Shown here in pieces: positions 1 to 8,453 of a stretch of 64,000 bases of DNA (within the stretch, counting starts at the first letter, position 1; each line of letters starts with the position of its first letter). Source of the stretch: Methylocystis sp. Its GTDB lineage: Bacteria; Pseudomonadota; Alphaproteobacteria; Rhizobiales; Beijerinckiaceae. The notes beneath the pieces were generated by a model. It made no database searches and was not told the DNA's origin. It was given only the letters and a program-made list of their open reading frames with translations. Location of the stretch: NCBI GenBank assembly GCA_002929055.1, contig PERY01000003.1:156901-220900 (forward strand), written 5' to 3'. Both the position numbers and the translations under genes were made by a program.

Positions 1-273
1 GCCGCGCAGACTGATCTTCTCATACCAGTGCTTGGGCGCATCCGGCGCATGACCGGCGACGGCGGCCGGCGCGGCGTGAGCGGCGGCGGCATGCGCCGCA
101 GCCTCGGCCTTCGCGGCGCGTCGGGCGGCGCTCTCCTCGGCCTCGAGCTTGTTCAGTCGCGCCTTGAGCGCGCGGATTTCAGCGGAGGTGTCCGCCGCCG
201 CAGGAGCGGCGAAGGCGGCAGCGAGACCGAACGCCGCAAGGGCGAGGGCTCGAGGTTTTACTCGGAAATTCAT
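1..273 (-). CDS. Porin, N-terminal part (gene runs off the left edge)
   Basis: The 5' end of an outer-membrane porin gene; about 91 residues are visible. It begins MNFRVKPRALALAAFGLAAA, a Sec signal peptide ending near APAAADT. A short charged coiled-coil (AEIRALKARLNKLEAEE) follows, then an Ala/His-rich linker, then WYEKISLRG, which resembles the first barrel strand of OprO/OprP-type porins. The start at 273 is preceded by GGGGAAAG. A Pho-box-like element lies about 50 bp upstream, so phosphate or another anion is a plausible substrate. The barrel itself is outside the window, so the exact family is inferred. Confidence 0.7.
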   Translation of the reverse strand, partial: MNFRVKPRALALAAFGLAAAFAAPAAADTSAEIRALKARLNKLEAEESAARRAAKAEAAAHAAAAHAAPAAVAGHAPDAPKHWYEKISLRG

Positions 274-323
274 AGGCTCTTTCCCCACAGTTAACTTCCG
301 GGAGCGACTGAAGCCGTCTGGAC

Positions 324-341
324 ATGACAGCTCCGTGACAA
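324..341 (-). promoter_or_regulatory. Pho-box-like element upstream of the porin
   Basis: On the minus strand the sequence reads TTGTCAC GGAG CTGTCAT: two 7-bp half-sites 11 bp apart, matching the PhoB consensus CTGTCAT-N4-CTGTCAT at 12 of 14 positions. A further CTGTCAC half-site lies upstream at 361-367, not in phase with the 11-bp repeat. The element ends 50 bp before the porin start codon, a distance suitable for activation. Regulation by PhoB is inferred. Confidence 0.5.
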
Positions 342-570
342 ACTGGACCGTACGCAAACTGTGACAGCAGACTCGAACCTTGCTGTGTCTCATATGCAAC
401 AGTTTTAACGCTTACACCGCTGATTCGGGTGGCGAAACAGCCACAGTATCCTGTCATGTTAACGTTGCGGAGGAGGTTTTCGGCGCCGTTTCGCCACAAT
501 CGCCTCGCGCCTTGCCGGGCGGTTGCGTTGCCGCTATCGGAAGGGCGACCCTTCAACCTCAAGGCCGATC

Positions 571-1785
571 ATGACCCCCGCGCCCAAGCCTCCGAGAGAG
601 GCGGCGTTTCTCTTCATCCTCATCACGGTCGCTCTGGACATGCTGGCGCTCGGCGTCGTGATCCCGGTGCTGCCGAAGCTCATCGCGCAATTCGAGGGCG
701 GGGATTTGCGCTCGGCGGCGCGCATCGTGGGCGTCTTCGGCTTCGCCTGGGCGGCGATGCAGTTCCTCTTCCAGCCGGTGCTGGGCGCCTTGTCGGACCA
801 TTTCGGACGGCGGCCGGTCGTGCTCGCCTCCAACCTTGGCCTCGGGCTCGACTATGTGTTCATGGCGCTGGCGCCGTCGCTGCCGTTTCTGTTCGTCGGC
901 CGTCTGATCTCCGGCATGACGGCGGCGAGCATCTCCACGGCCAACGCCTATATCAGCGACATCACACCGCCCGAGAAGCGCGCCGGACGTTTCGGCCTCA
1001 TCGGCGCCGCCTTCGGGCTGGGCTTCATTCTCGGCCCAGCGATCGGCGGCGCGCTGGGCGACTATGACCTGCGCTTCCCCTTCTGGGCGGCGGCCGGATT
1101 CAGCCTGACGAATTTTCTTTACGGCTATTTCGTGCTGCCTGAGTCGCTCGCGCCCGAAAAGCGCACGCCCGGGATCGTCTGGCGCAGCGCCAATGTCTTT
1201 GGCTCGATGGAGTTGCTGAGCAGCCAACCGAAGCTGACGCTCTTCGCGACGGCGCTGTTTCTTTCCTATCTCGCGCATGAATCCATGCCGGCGCTGTTCG
1301 TGCTCTACACGCAGAGCCGCTACAACTGGGATCCCAGCGCCACGGGCTGGGCGCTGGCGATCGTCGGCGTCTCCCAGACGGTCGTCTCGGGCGGGCTGGT
1401 GCGCCCGGCGGTCGCGCGCCTCGGCGAAAAGAAGACGCTGACGATCGCGCTCGTCTGCGGCGCGCTCGGGCTGCTCGCCTACGCCTTCGCGCCCACCGGC
1501 GCGATCTTCATGGCCGCGCCGCCGCTTATCGCGCTGTGGGGCATGGCCAACCCCTCCTTCCAGGGCCTCGCGACGCGCCTCGCCGGCGGCTCCGAGCAGG
1601 GCCGGCTGCAAGGCGCGCTGGGCAGCCTGCGCGGCGTCTCCGGAATGGTGGGGCCGCTGGTGTTCTCGCAGATATTCGCGCTGTCGCTGTCGTTCGACTT
1701 TTTCCTCGGCGCGGGTTTCTTCATCGCCGCGCTGCTGCTGGCGGCCAGTCTGTGGCTGGGGCTGAGGGCGATTGAGCGGGAGTGA
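571..1785 (+). CDS. MFS drug/proton antiporter, TetA-like (TCR/Tet family)
   Basis: A 404-residue twelve-helix transporter of the inner membrane. The N-terminus has the Tet-type opening [21 protein letters not shown]. The loop 2-3 motif A of the major facilitator superfamily is present as [12 protein letters not shown], and motif C-like glycines occur in [16 protein letters not shown]. The length fits the 12-TM DHA1/TCR group. The start at 571 fits the family N-terminus better than the longer reading from 523. The substrate cannot be told from sequence; tetracycline-type or other multidrug efflux is the family role. It ends at the left border of the restriction-modification cassette. Confidence 0.85.
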   Translation: MTPAPKPPREAAFLFILITVALDMLALGVVIPVLPKLIAQFEGGDLRSAARIVGVFGFAWAAMQFLFQPVLGALSDHFGRRPVVLASNLGLGLDYVFMALAPSLPFLFVGRLISGMTAASISTANAYISDITPPEKRAGRFGLIGAAFGLGFILGPAIGGALGDYDLRFPFWAAAGFSLTNFLYGYFVLPESLAPEKRTPGIVWRSANVFGSMELLSSQPKLTLFATALFLSYLAHESMPALFVLYTQSRYNWDPSATGWALAIVGVSQTVVSGGLVRPAVARLGEKKTLTIALVCGALGLLAYAFAPTGAIFMAAPPLIALWGMANPSFQGLATRLAGGSEQGRLQGALGSLRGVSGMVGPLVFSQIFALSLSFDFFLGAGFFIAALLLAASLWLGLRAIERE

Positions 1786-1792
1786 GCCCCCT
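1785..1792 (+). repeat. 8-bp direct repeat, left border of the R-M cassette
   Basis: AGCCCCCT overlaps the last base of the MFS stop codon. The same 8 bp recur at 4700-4707, at the end of sbcC. The pair brackets the inserted restriction-modification genes and could be an insertion footprint or chance. Confidence 0.3.
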
Positions 1793-1906
1793 TCCAAGGT
1801 GTCTTGCGTCCTCGAGCGAGAAGAACACACAAGGAACATATTGCCGCATGGCCCCCGGTCGTGCGATTGTCAAACAACAATTTTGCCGCCCCGTCGATTC
1901 GAGCCC

Positions 1907-2953
1907 ATGTCGAGTAGCTTCACCTTCATCGATCTGTTCGCGGGCATTGGCGGCCTGCGACGGGGATTCGAGAGCACCGGGGGCCGCTGCGTCTTCACCA
2001 GCGAGTGGGATCGTTTCAGCAAGATCACCTACGAGTTGAACCATCGGGACAATCGCGAGGTCAAGGGCGACATCCGCCCGTTCGCTGAGAACCCGGACCT
2101 GATCCCGGAGCACGATGTCCTCCTCGCCGGGTTCCCCTGCCAGCCCTTTTCGATCGCCGGGGTCAGCAAGAAGAACGCGCTCGGTCGCCCGCACGGCTTC
2201 CTCTGCGATGCCCAAGGCACGCTGTTCTTTGACACCGCCCAGATCATCGCGCACCACCGCCCGGCGGCGTTCCTGCTCGAGAATGTCAAGAACCTCGAGT
2301 CGCATGACGGAGGCCGAACCTTCAAGACGATCATGGGGGTGCTCGAGCACGACCTCAAATATCACGTCACGCACAGGGTGATCTCGTCCGAACCGTGGGT
2401 GCCGCAGAAACGCCGTCGCATCTTCATCGCCGGTTTCCGCGACCCGTCGAAGTTTGATCTCCACGAACTGAATATCCCGGACGAGCCTGGGCCAACACTC
2501 GGCTCGATCCTCGATGACGAGGTAGATCCGAAATATACGCTGACGGAACATCTCTGGACGTACCTCCAGAACTACGCGAAGAAGCACCAGGCGGCGGGCA
2601 ACGGTTTCGGGTGCAGCGTTTTTGGCCCGGACGACGTCACCCGGACGCTCTCGGCTCGCTATTACAAGGATGGCAGCGAGATCCTCGTCGATCAGGGCAA
2701 GGGGAAGCGTCCCCGGCGCCTCACCCCAAGGGAATGCGCGCGCCTGATGGGTTATCCGGACTCGTTCAAGATTGAGGTTTCCGACACGCAGGCCTATCGC
2801 CAGTTCGGCAACAGCGTCGTTGTCCCGGTCGTGAAGTTCGTGGCCAACGGCATGAAGCCGCATATCATCAAGGCACTTGAGACGGAGAAGCCCGCTGCGG
2901 CGGCAGCGCGCATCGTGACCCGCCCGGACCGCGCCATGGCGGTCAATGGCTGA
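1907..2953 (+). CDS. DNA (cytosine-5-)-methyltransferase of an EcoRII-type R-M system
   Basis: A 348-residue C5-cytosine methyltransferase. Motif I is FIDLFAGIGGLRRGF (residues 7-21), the catalytic motif IV is GFPCQPFS (75-82) with its nucleophilic Cys, motif VI is LLENVKN (123-129) and motif VIII is PQKRRRIFIAGF (166-177). Motif X is YRQFGNSVVVPVV near the C-terminus. ATG at 1907 is chosen because the protein then begins just ahead of motif I; the frame is open further upstream without a family match. It overlaps vsr by 8 nt. It should methylate the site cut by the EcoRII-like enzyme encoded downstream, probably a CCWGG-like site (inference). GC content and codon choice look lower than in flanking genes, consistent with transfer. 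Confidence 0.93.
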   Translation: MSSSFTFIDLFAGIGGLRRGFESTGGRCVFTSEWDRFSKITYELNHRDNREVKGDIRPFAENPDLIPEHDVLLAGFPCQPFSIAGVSKKNALGRPHGFLCDAQGTLFFDTAQIIAHHRPAAFLLENVKNLESHDGGRTFKTIMGVLEHDLKYHVTHRVISSEPWVPQKRRRIFIAGFRDPSKFDLHELNIPDEPGPTLGSILDDEVDPKYTLTEHLWTYLQNYAKKHQAAGNGFGCSVFGPDDVTRTLSARYYKDGSEILVDQGKGKRPRRLTPRECARLMGYPDSFKIEVSDTQAYRQFGNSVVVPVVKFVANGMKPHIIKALETEKPAAAAARIVTRPDRAMAVNG

Positions 2954-3401
2954 CGTTGTCCCGCCGGATGTCCGTTCGCGGATGATGGCGGGGATTCGCG
3001 GCAAGGACACCAAGCCGGAAATGACGCTGCGGCGCGGAATGCACGCGCTCGGGTTCCGCTATCGACTTCATGTGAAGGATCTACCCGGCAAGCCAGATCT
3101 CGTCTTCCCTGGGTGCCGTGCCGTCCTATTCGCGCACGGCTGCTTCTGGCACGGGCACGACTGCCATCTGTTCAAATTGCCATCGACGCGGGTCGACTGG
3201 TGGCGAGCAAAGATCGAGCGCAACCACGCTATTGACGCGCACGCCGTCGAGGCCCTTGCTGCAAATGGATGGCGTGTCGGCGTCGTCTGGGAATGCGCGC
3301 TCAAGGGTCGATCGCGCCGCCCTATCGAATCGGTTATCGACTCTTGCGTTGACTGGCTCCGCTCGGACGCGCCTGATCTCGAAATACGGGGATTTGAATG
3401 A
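2946..3401 (+). CDS. vsr: Very short patch repair (Vsr) endonuclease
   Basis: A 151-residue Vsr homologue. Vsr nicks 5' of the mismatched T in T:G pairs that arise when 5-methylcytosine deaminates, protecting cells that carry a C5 methyltransferase. Visible features are MMAGIRGKDTKPE near the N-terminus, the catalytic-Asp segment LPGKPDLVFPG, and the family signature AHGCFWHGHDC with its zinc/active-site His and Cys residues. It overlaps the methyltransferase gene by 8 nt and the endonuclease gene by 4 nt (ATGA), so the three genes form one coupled cassette. A second, divergent vsr lies at 49570-49977. Confidence 0.95.
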   Translation: MADVVPPDVRSRMMAGIRGKDTKPEMTLRRGMHALGFRYRLHVKDLPGKPDLVFPGCRAVLFAHGCFWHGHDCHLFKLPSTRVDWWRAKIERNHAIDAHAVEALAANGWRVGVVWECALKGRSRRPIESVIDSCVDWLRSDAPDLEIRGFE

Positions 3402-4624
3402 CGATACGGCGGGGGCTTCTATCCGACCTCTTCACCGGCGTGGTTGCCAAGCGATTGACGCTTGTGGAGACCGTGACGAAGAAATCCAACCAGCACGAAT
3501 TCCAGGGGACCAAGCCTTTCAAAGCCCTGTTCGGATTCGACGACCAAGCAGGGATACCCACGCGTTTTGTAATGCTGACTGGGGAGCAGGAGGGCATCAC
3601 GGAGGACGGTTTCGTCTCGTGGAGCAATGTCCGCAAAGGCAAGCCCCGCGCGCCTGAATACCACCTCTACTACTCGGGGAACAACGTAACAGAGGCTATG
3701 CACGTCGACGATACGATGTTCCTTGCGCGTCGTCCGAACGGTTCGATCCTCGTCGTCATCGCCCCGAAGGAAAGCACCTTGGACGCGCAGTTGCGATGGC
3801 TGTTCGGTCTTGATTACCGGCCTACTCCCGACGAAGAGTTCAAGGACATCGCCCACGACCAGGCGGCTGAACTCGACTTCGCGGCGCGCTACATTCTCGA
3901 CGAGCTCGGAATCGAGATCGAGGAGGCGGAAGTCGACGTGCTCGACGCCATCCTCGCTCCGCTGGAAAACAAGTTCCCTACGACCGCGGCATTCTCCGCG
4001 CTCGCCCGCGAGTCATTGCCTGACGTCAACCCGCTCGACAGCGTCGATGCCGCGCTGATGGCTTGGCTAGAGCGCGAAGAGGCGATGTTCCGGAGGCTGG
4101 AGAGAAGCATCGTATCGGAGCGGCTGAGGACAGGGTTCCTCTCTGACGAAGAGGCCGACGTCGATGGCTTCATCGACTTCTCCTTGAGCGTCCAGAACAG
4201 GAGGAAATCGCGGGCCGGATATTCGCTGGAACACCATCTGGGCGCCATCTTCGCCGCGCATCATCTGCCGTTCGACCGCAAACCCAAGACAGAGGGAAAG
4301 GCGGAACCAGACTTCCTGTTTCCCGGTGGAAAGCAGTATCATGACGCCTCGTTCCCCTCCGAGAGGCTGACGCTGCTCGGGTCCAAGTCGACATGCAAAG
4401 ACAGATGGAGGCAGGTAGTGCTGGAGGGTGCCCGCGTGGAGAAAAAACACCTGATCACTCTCGAGCCGTCGATCAGCGAGCACCAAACGAACGAGATGCA
4501 GGCGCACAAGCTGCAACTGATTTTGCCGAAGCTTCTGCACGCGACCTACAAGCCGGCCCAGCAGGGATGGCTCATGGATCTGGAGGGCTTCGTGAACCTA
4601 GTGCGCTCCCGGCAGGCACCATAG
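3398..4624 (+). CDS. EcoRII-type restriction endonuclease
   Basis: A 408-residue type II endonuclease with EcoRII architecture. The N-terminal half resembles the B3-like effector domain (FQGTKPFKALFGF, YHLYYSGNN). The C-terminal half is the PD-(D/E)xK catalytic domain: PDFLFPGG around residue 304, then LGSKSTCKDRWRQV around 326-340, which supplies the two lysines of the EcoRII active site, followed by LITLEPSISEHQTNEMQ. Length is close to EcoRII (about 400 residues). ATG at 3398 overlaps the vsr stop. By family it cuts near CCWGG and needs two sites for efficient cleavage; the actual specificity here is inferred. No truncation is seen, so the system looks intact. Confidence 0.92.
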   Translation: MTIRRGLLSDLFTGVVAKRLTLVETVTKKSNQHEFQGTKPFKALFGFDDQAGIPTRFVMLTGEQEGITEDGFVSWSNVRKGKPRAPEYHLYYSGNNVTEAMHVDDTMFLARRPNGSILVVIAPKESTLDAQLRWLFGLDYRPTPDEEFKDIAHDQAAELDFAARYILDELGIEIEEAEVDVLDAILAPLENKFPTTAAFSALARESLPDVNPLDSVDAALMAWLEREEAMFRRLERSIVSERLRTGFLSDEEADVDGFIDFSLSVQNRRKSRAGYSLEHHLGAIFAAHHLPFDRKPKTEGKAEPDFLFPGGKQYHDASFPSERLTLLGSKSTCKDRWRQVVLEGARVEKKHLITLEPSISEHQTNEMQAHKLQLILPKLLHATYKPAQQGWLMDLEGFVNLVRSRQAP

Positions 4625-4655
4625 GCAACATCTCGGCGCTCATCGGGCTCGACTA

Positions 4656-4705
4656 GGGGCTAACTTAACTCGACCGTCCAAGTCTGGAATAACCAGACTA
4701 GCCCC
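4656..4705. terminator. Nested inverted repeats between the R-M cassette and sbcC
   Basis: A stem AGTCTGG (4681-4687) / CCAGACT (4693-4699) with an AATAA loop sits between two converging genes. An outer pair GGGGCTA (4656-4662) / TAGCCCC (4699-4705) can form an alternative, longer structure. There is no T-tract on either strand, so a terminator role is uncertain. Confidence 0.4.
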
Positions 4706-4707
4706 CT
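4700..4707 (+). repeat. 8-bp direct repeat, right border of the R-M cassette
   Basis: AGCCCCCT, identical to 1785-1792 and touching the sbcC stop codon. See the left copy. Confidence 0.3.
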
Positions 4708-7700
4708 CATCCAAACCCCGCCGCGCGCAACCGCACGACGCTCACGCCGCCGCCGCGGCGCTCCACGCTGATCTTGGTCGAGATGCGTTGCTGCATCGAC
4801 TCGACATGGCTGATGACGCCGACCTTGCGCCCCTGCCCCTGCAAATTCTCCAGCGCGTCGATGGCGACGTCGAGCGTCGCGGCGTCGAGCGCGCCGAAGC
4901 CCTCGTCGATGAAAAGCGTATCGACGAAGGAGTCGCGTCCCTCGAGCCCCGCGAGCGCCAGCGCCAAGGCGAGCGAGGCGAGAAAACGCTCTCCGCCTGA
5001 AAGCGAGCGCGTCGACCGGCGCTCGTCGCCAAGGTCGCGGTCGACGATCTGCAACCCGAGCGAACCGATTTCGCCCGCGCGCTCCAGAAGGTAGCGCGGC
5101 GCGAGCAGCGCGAGGCGCCGGTTGGCGAGCGCGACGAGTTGCTCCAGCGTCACGCTTTGCGCGAAGCGGCGGAACTTGTCGCCCTCCTTCGAGCCGATCG
5201 CCGCGTTGATCTCGTCCCAGAGCTTGCGCGTCGCGGCGGCGCGCGCGATCTCGGCCGAGAGCGCGTCGGCTCGCCCGCGCGCCGCGTCGTCCTGACGGAG
5301 TCTTTCCGCAAGCGCGCCGAGCCGGCCGGTCGCATCGTCGAGCGCGCCCGCCAGTTCGGCCTCGCGGGCGGCGAGCGTTTCACGCGGCGTCTCGGGGAGA
5401 CCGGCGGCCTGCGCCTCCGCGACATCGGCGCGGCGTTGCGCGAGCGCGGCCTGCGCTGCGCGAAGCGCCGTCTGCGCAGACTCGACCGTGTCGCGCATCG
5501 CCGATGCTTCCTCTCTGGAGAAAGCGAGAAGCGACGCCTCGTCTCCCGAAAACCCGCGGGTCGCGAGAGCTTCTGTAAAGACGACGCGCGCAGCGTCCAA
5601 CGCGCCCTGTGCAGCCTCGAGCGCTGTGGCGGTTGCGGCGCCGCGTTCGTCGCTGGCCGCCGCGCCATTGCCCGCCTCGGCCAAAACGCCGCGCGCCGCC
5701 TCCTGGGCCGCGCGCAGGGCCTTCTCATGCGCTTCATGGCGCGCGCGATGCGCAGCGGTCGCCTCGCCGCAAAGGAGTTCGGCGCGGGCCGCGCGCGTCG
5801 TTGCGAGATCATCAGCGCGCGCGGCATGTGCGCTTGCCGCGGCCTTCGCATGTTCCGCGAGCGAATGCGCCTGCGCGTCGAGCCCCGCGATTTTCGGAAT
5901 GAGTTCGGCGCAGCGCGCCTCCGCCTGTTCGCACGCCTGCCAGGCGGCCCCAAAGCGCGCGCCCGCCTCTTCGAGCCAACGTCGCGCGCCATTCGGGTCG
6001 CGATCGAGATCGGCTGTCGATAGATCGCAAAGAGCCAGAAACGGCGAGAGCGAGCGGTCGAGCGAGCCGATGCGCTCCTTCAGGCCGGCGAGCCCCTGCT
6101 CCAGCGCGGCGCGCTTTTCCGCCGCGGCGCGGGCGGCCGTCTCGGCGCCATCGCGCAGCGTCCGCCGCGCTTCGATAGCGTCTCGCCTGTCGTCAGCGGC
6201 CTTTCGCAACCGCTCGACGTCCTCCTGCAAACGCCGCGCGGTCGTGCGAAGGTTCATGAGCGCCTCGCGCTTCGCATTCAAATCCTGCTGGAGCGCGGCG
6301 ATCGTCGCGGCCGCTTGCGCGACGCCCTCCGGCGTCCCGGCGGGCGGACCCTGCGCATGGAGCGCGGCATAGTCGCGCGCTGCGGTCTGCGCCGCCGTCT
6401 CCGCTTCAAGGAGCCGCCGCCGTGCGTCCTCCTGCAGCGCGCGCGCCCGCGCCTCGCGCTCAGACGCTTCGGCGATTTCCTTATCCGTTAGCGCAACCGC
6501 ATGACGCGCGGCGGCGCGCCTTTCCCGCAACGCCTCGACAAGCCTTTGCGCGGCGTCGTCCGAATGCGCAAAAGGATGGTCGGTCGCCCCGCAGACAGGA
6601 CATGGCTCGTCATCTTCGAGCGCCTGACGCAGCCGCAGCGCCTGCGCATCCGCAGTCGCGTCCGCGAGTTCGCCAAGCCTCTCGGCCTCTTCCTTTTGCG
6701 CAGCCTGCGCCTCGCGCGCTACGCGCAATCGCGCGAGCAGCGTGGCGAGCGCTTCGCCTTCCGCGCCGACGCGCAAGTGATCGTCGCGCGCTCCGGCCGC
6801 CGCCGCCTGCGCCGCGTCGTGATCTCGTGCGGCGCGCGCCATCGCCTGCAGCAGATCATGCGCGCGGGACGCTACGTCGAGGCGCTGCTGGATCGCCGGC
6901 GCGTCAAGCGCCAGAAGCGCCGCTTCGCGCTCTCGCATCTGCGCCAGAACGGCGCCTAGCGCTTCGCGATCATTCTCATCCTGCGCGTCGAAAGATGTGC
7001 GCATGTCGCCGGCGCGCGTCAGCTCGGCTAGCGCCGTCTCATGCGCGCGCGAGGCCTCAATCCTTTCTTTCGTGATCTCCGCGCGCTTGGCCAGCCAGTC
7101 CTCTATCTCCCCCCATCGCTCGCTCAACGGCCGCGCGGAGGCGAGCGCTTCGAGAGCAGCGCGTGCGGCGTCGCGCGACGCCCGTTCCGTCGCTTCCATC
7201 GCGCGCGCTTGCGTCAGTCTTGTCTGCGCCTGAGCGAAACGCTCCGCCGCGAGTTGCGCGCCGGCAAGCGCGGTCGCCTCTTCCTGGATTTGCGCGTCGA
7301 GCCGCGCGTCGAGCGAAGACGCCTGCTCCCAGAGCGGCTGGAACCTATCGATCTCGCTGCTTGCGGCTTGCAGCGCATAAAACGCGGCGCGCTCGCCTCG
7401 CTGAGCGGCCTCGAGCGCCGCCCGCGCCGCGTCTTGCTGCTGCGAGGCGCGCGTTGCAGCCGTCTGCGCGTCGGCGAACGACGACTCCGCTCTTCGCATT
7501 TCCGCCTGGGGCGCGCGAAGAGGCTCGACGCGCGCGAGGTCGGCGAGGAGCTGGCGTTCATTCGAAAGCCCGGCGAGCGTCCCTTCGGCCATCGTGCAAT
7601 CGGCCTGCGCGAATGCAAGCTTCTCCTGCGCCTGCGCGAGCGCATCGAGACGCTGCAACGCCGCGACGCTTTCCTTATGCTCCCCGCTCAGCCGCGCGCG

Positions 7701-8453
7701 GGCTTCCTCGCTTTCCTTGCACCGGGCGAGGAGCGCATCGCGTTCCTCGCCCGGCATCACGCCGATTTCCTTGCGACGCTCCTCCAGCGCGGCAAGCGCC
7801 GTCACCGCATCCTTCCAGCGCTCATATGCGCGCTTCGAAAGGCTGCCGTAGATTTCCGAGCCCGTGATTTTTTCGAGGAGGTCGGCGCGTTCTCTGGCGT
7901 CCGCGCGCAGAAAGGCGTCGAAATCGCCCTGCGCCAGAAGGGCCGTGCGCCGGAATTGATCGAAAGTGAGATCGGTCAGTTCGAGGATGCGGCGATTGAC
8001 TGCCTCGACGCCCGACTCCACAGCCTCGAGGATGGCGCCGCCCTCGTCGATAAGCCACAGGCTGCGGCTTCGATTTTGCAGCTTGCCCGCCGCCCTGCCG
8101 CGCGCCCGCATCAGTTCGCAGCGCGCCCGATAGCGCCTGCCGTCCCGCGCGACGAAATCAGCCTCGGCATAGCCGCGGCCGGCGCCACGCCGCAATATCG
8201 TGCGCGGGTCATGTTCCTTGATGGAGGCGCCGGACGGATCAGGCATGTCGTCGCGCGAGCCCGGCGCGACGACGCGCGGAAACTCGTCGTAAAGCGCGAG
8301 GCAGAGCGCGTCGAGAATGGTCGACTTCCCGGCGCCTGTTTCACCGGTGATCGCGAAGAGGCCCGCGGAGCGCAAAGGCTCGCGCTCGAACTCTATGGCG
8401 AAGGGTTCCGCGAGACTTGCGAGGTTTTCGCCCCTGATCGCGAGGACGCGCAT
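4707..8453 (-). CDS. sbcC: Exonuclease SbcCD subunit C (SMC-like ATPase)
   Basis: A 1248-residue Rad50/SbcC ATPase that, with SbcD, opens hairpins and trims DNA ends. Walker A is GETGAGKST near residue 36, the ABC signature is SLSGGERFLASLALAL near the C-terminus, and Walker B is DTLFIDEGFGALD. The middle is Ala/Arg/Glu-rich coiled coil. The zinc-hook CPVC sits near residue 617, at the tip of the coiled coil as expected. ATG at 8453 overlaps the sbcD stop by one base (TGATG); a GTG one codon earlier is possible. The alanine-rich coiled coil produces long open frames on the other strand that are not genes. Confidence 0.95.
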   Translation of the reverse strand: MRVLAIRGENLASLAEPFAIEFEREPLRSAGLFAITGETGAGKSTILDALCLALYDEFPRVVAPGSRDDMPDPSGASIKEHDPRTILRRGAGRGYAEADFVARDGRRYRARCELMRARGRAAGKLQNRSRSLWLIDEGGAILEAVESGVEAVNRRILELTDLTFDQFRRTALLAQGDFDAFLRADARERADLLEKITGSEIYGSLSKRAYERWKDAVTALAALEERRKEIGVMPGEERDALLARCKESEEARARLSGEHKESVAALQRLDALAQAQEKLAFAQADCTMAEGTLAGLSNERQLLADLARVEPLRAPQAEMRRAESSFADAQTAATRASQQQDAARAALEAAQRGERAAFYALQAASSEIDRFQPLWEQASSLDARLDAQIQEEATALAGAQLAAERFAQAQTRLTQARAMEATERASRDAARAALEALASARPLSERWGEIEDWLAKRAEITKERIEASRAHETALAELTRAGDMRTSFDAQDENDREALGAVLAQMREREAALLALDAPAIQQRLDVASRAHDLLQAMARAARDHDAAQAAAAGARDDHLRVGAEGEALATLLARLRVAREAQAAQKEEAERLGELADATADAQALRLRQALEDDEPCPVCGATDHPFAHSDDAAQRLVEALRERRAAARHAVALTDKEIAEASEREARARALQEDARRRLLEAETAAQTAARDYAALHAQGPPAGTPEGVAQAAATIAALQQDLNAKREALMNLRTTARRLQEDVERLRKAADDRRDAIEARRTLRDGAETAARAAAEKRAALEQGLAGLKERIGSLDRSLSPFLALCDLSTADLDRDPNGARRWLEEAGARFGAAWQACEQAEARCAELIPKIAGLDAQAHSLAEHAKAAASAHAARADDLATTRAARAELLCGEATAAHRARHEAHEKALRAAQEAARGVLAEAGNGAAASDERGAATATALEAAQGALDAARVVFTEALATRGFSGDEASLLAFSREEASAMRDTVESAQTALRAAQAALAQRRADVAEAQAAGLPETPRETLAAREAELAGALDDATGRLGALAERLRQDDAARGRADALSAEIARAAATRKLWDEINAAIGSKEGDKFRRFAQSVTLEQLVALANRRLALLAPRYLLERAGEIGSLGLQIVDRDLGDERRSTRSLSGGERFLASLALALALAGLEGRDSFVDTLFIDEGFGALDAATLDVAIDALENLQGQGRKVGVISHVESMQQRISTKISVERRGGGVSVVRLRAAGFG

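Noticed and set aside
1785..4707. R-M cassette considered as part of a prophage or integrative element
   Set aside because: No integrase, transposase, phage or conjugation gene and no tRNA attachment site is present; only the three cassette genes are foreign-looking.
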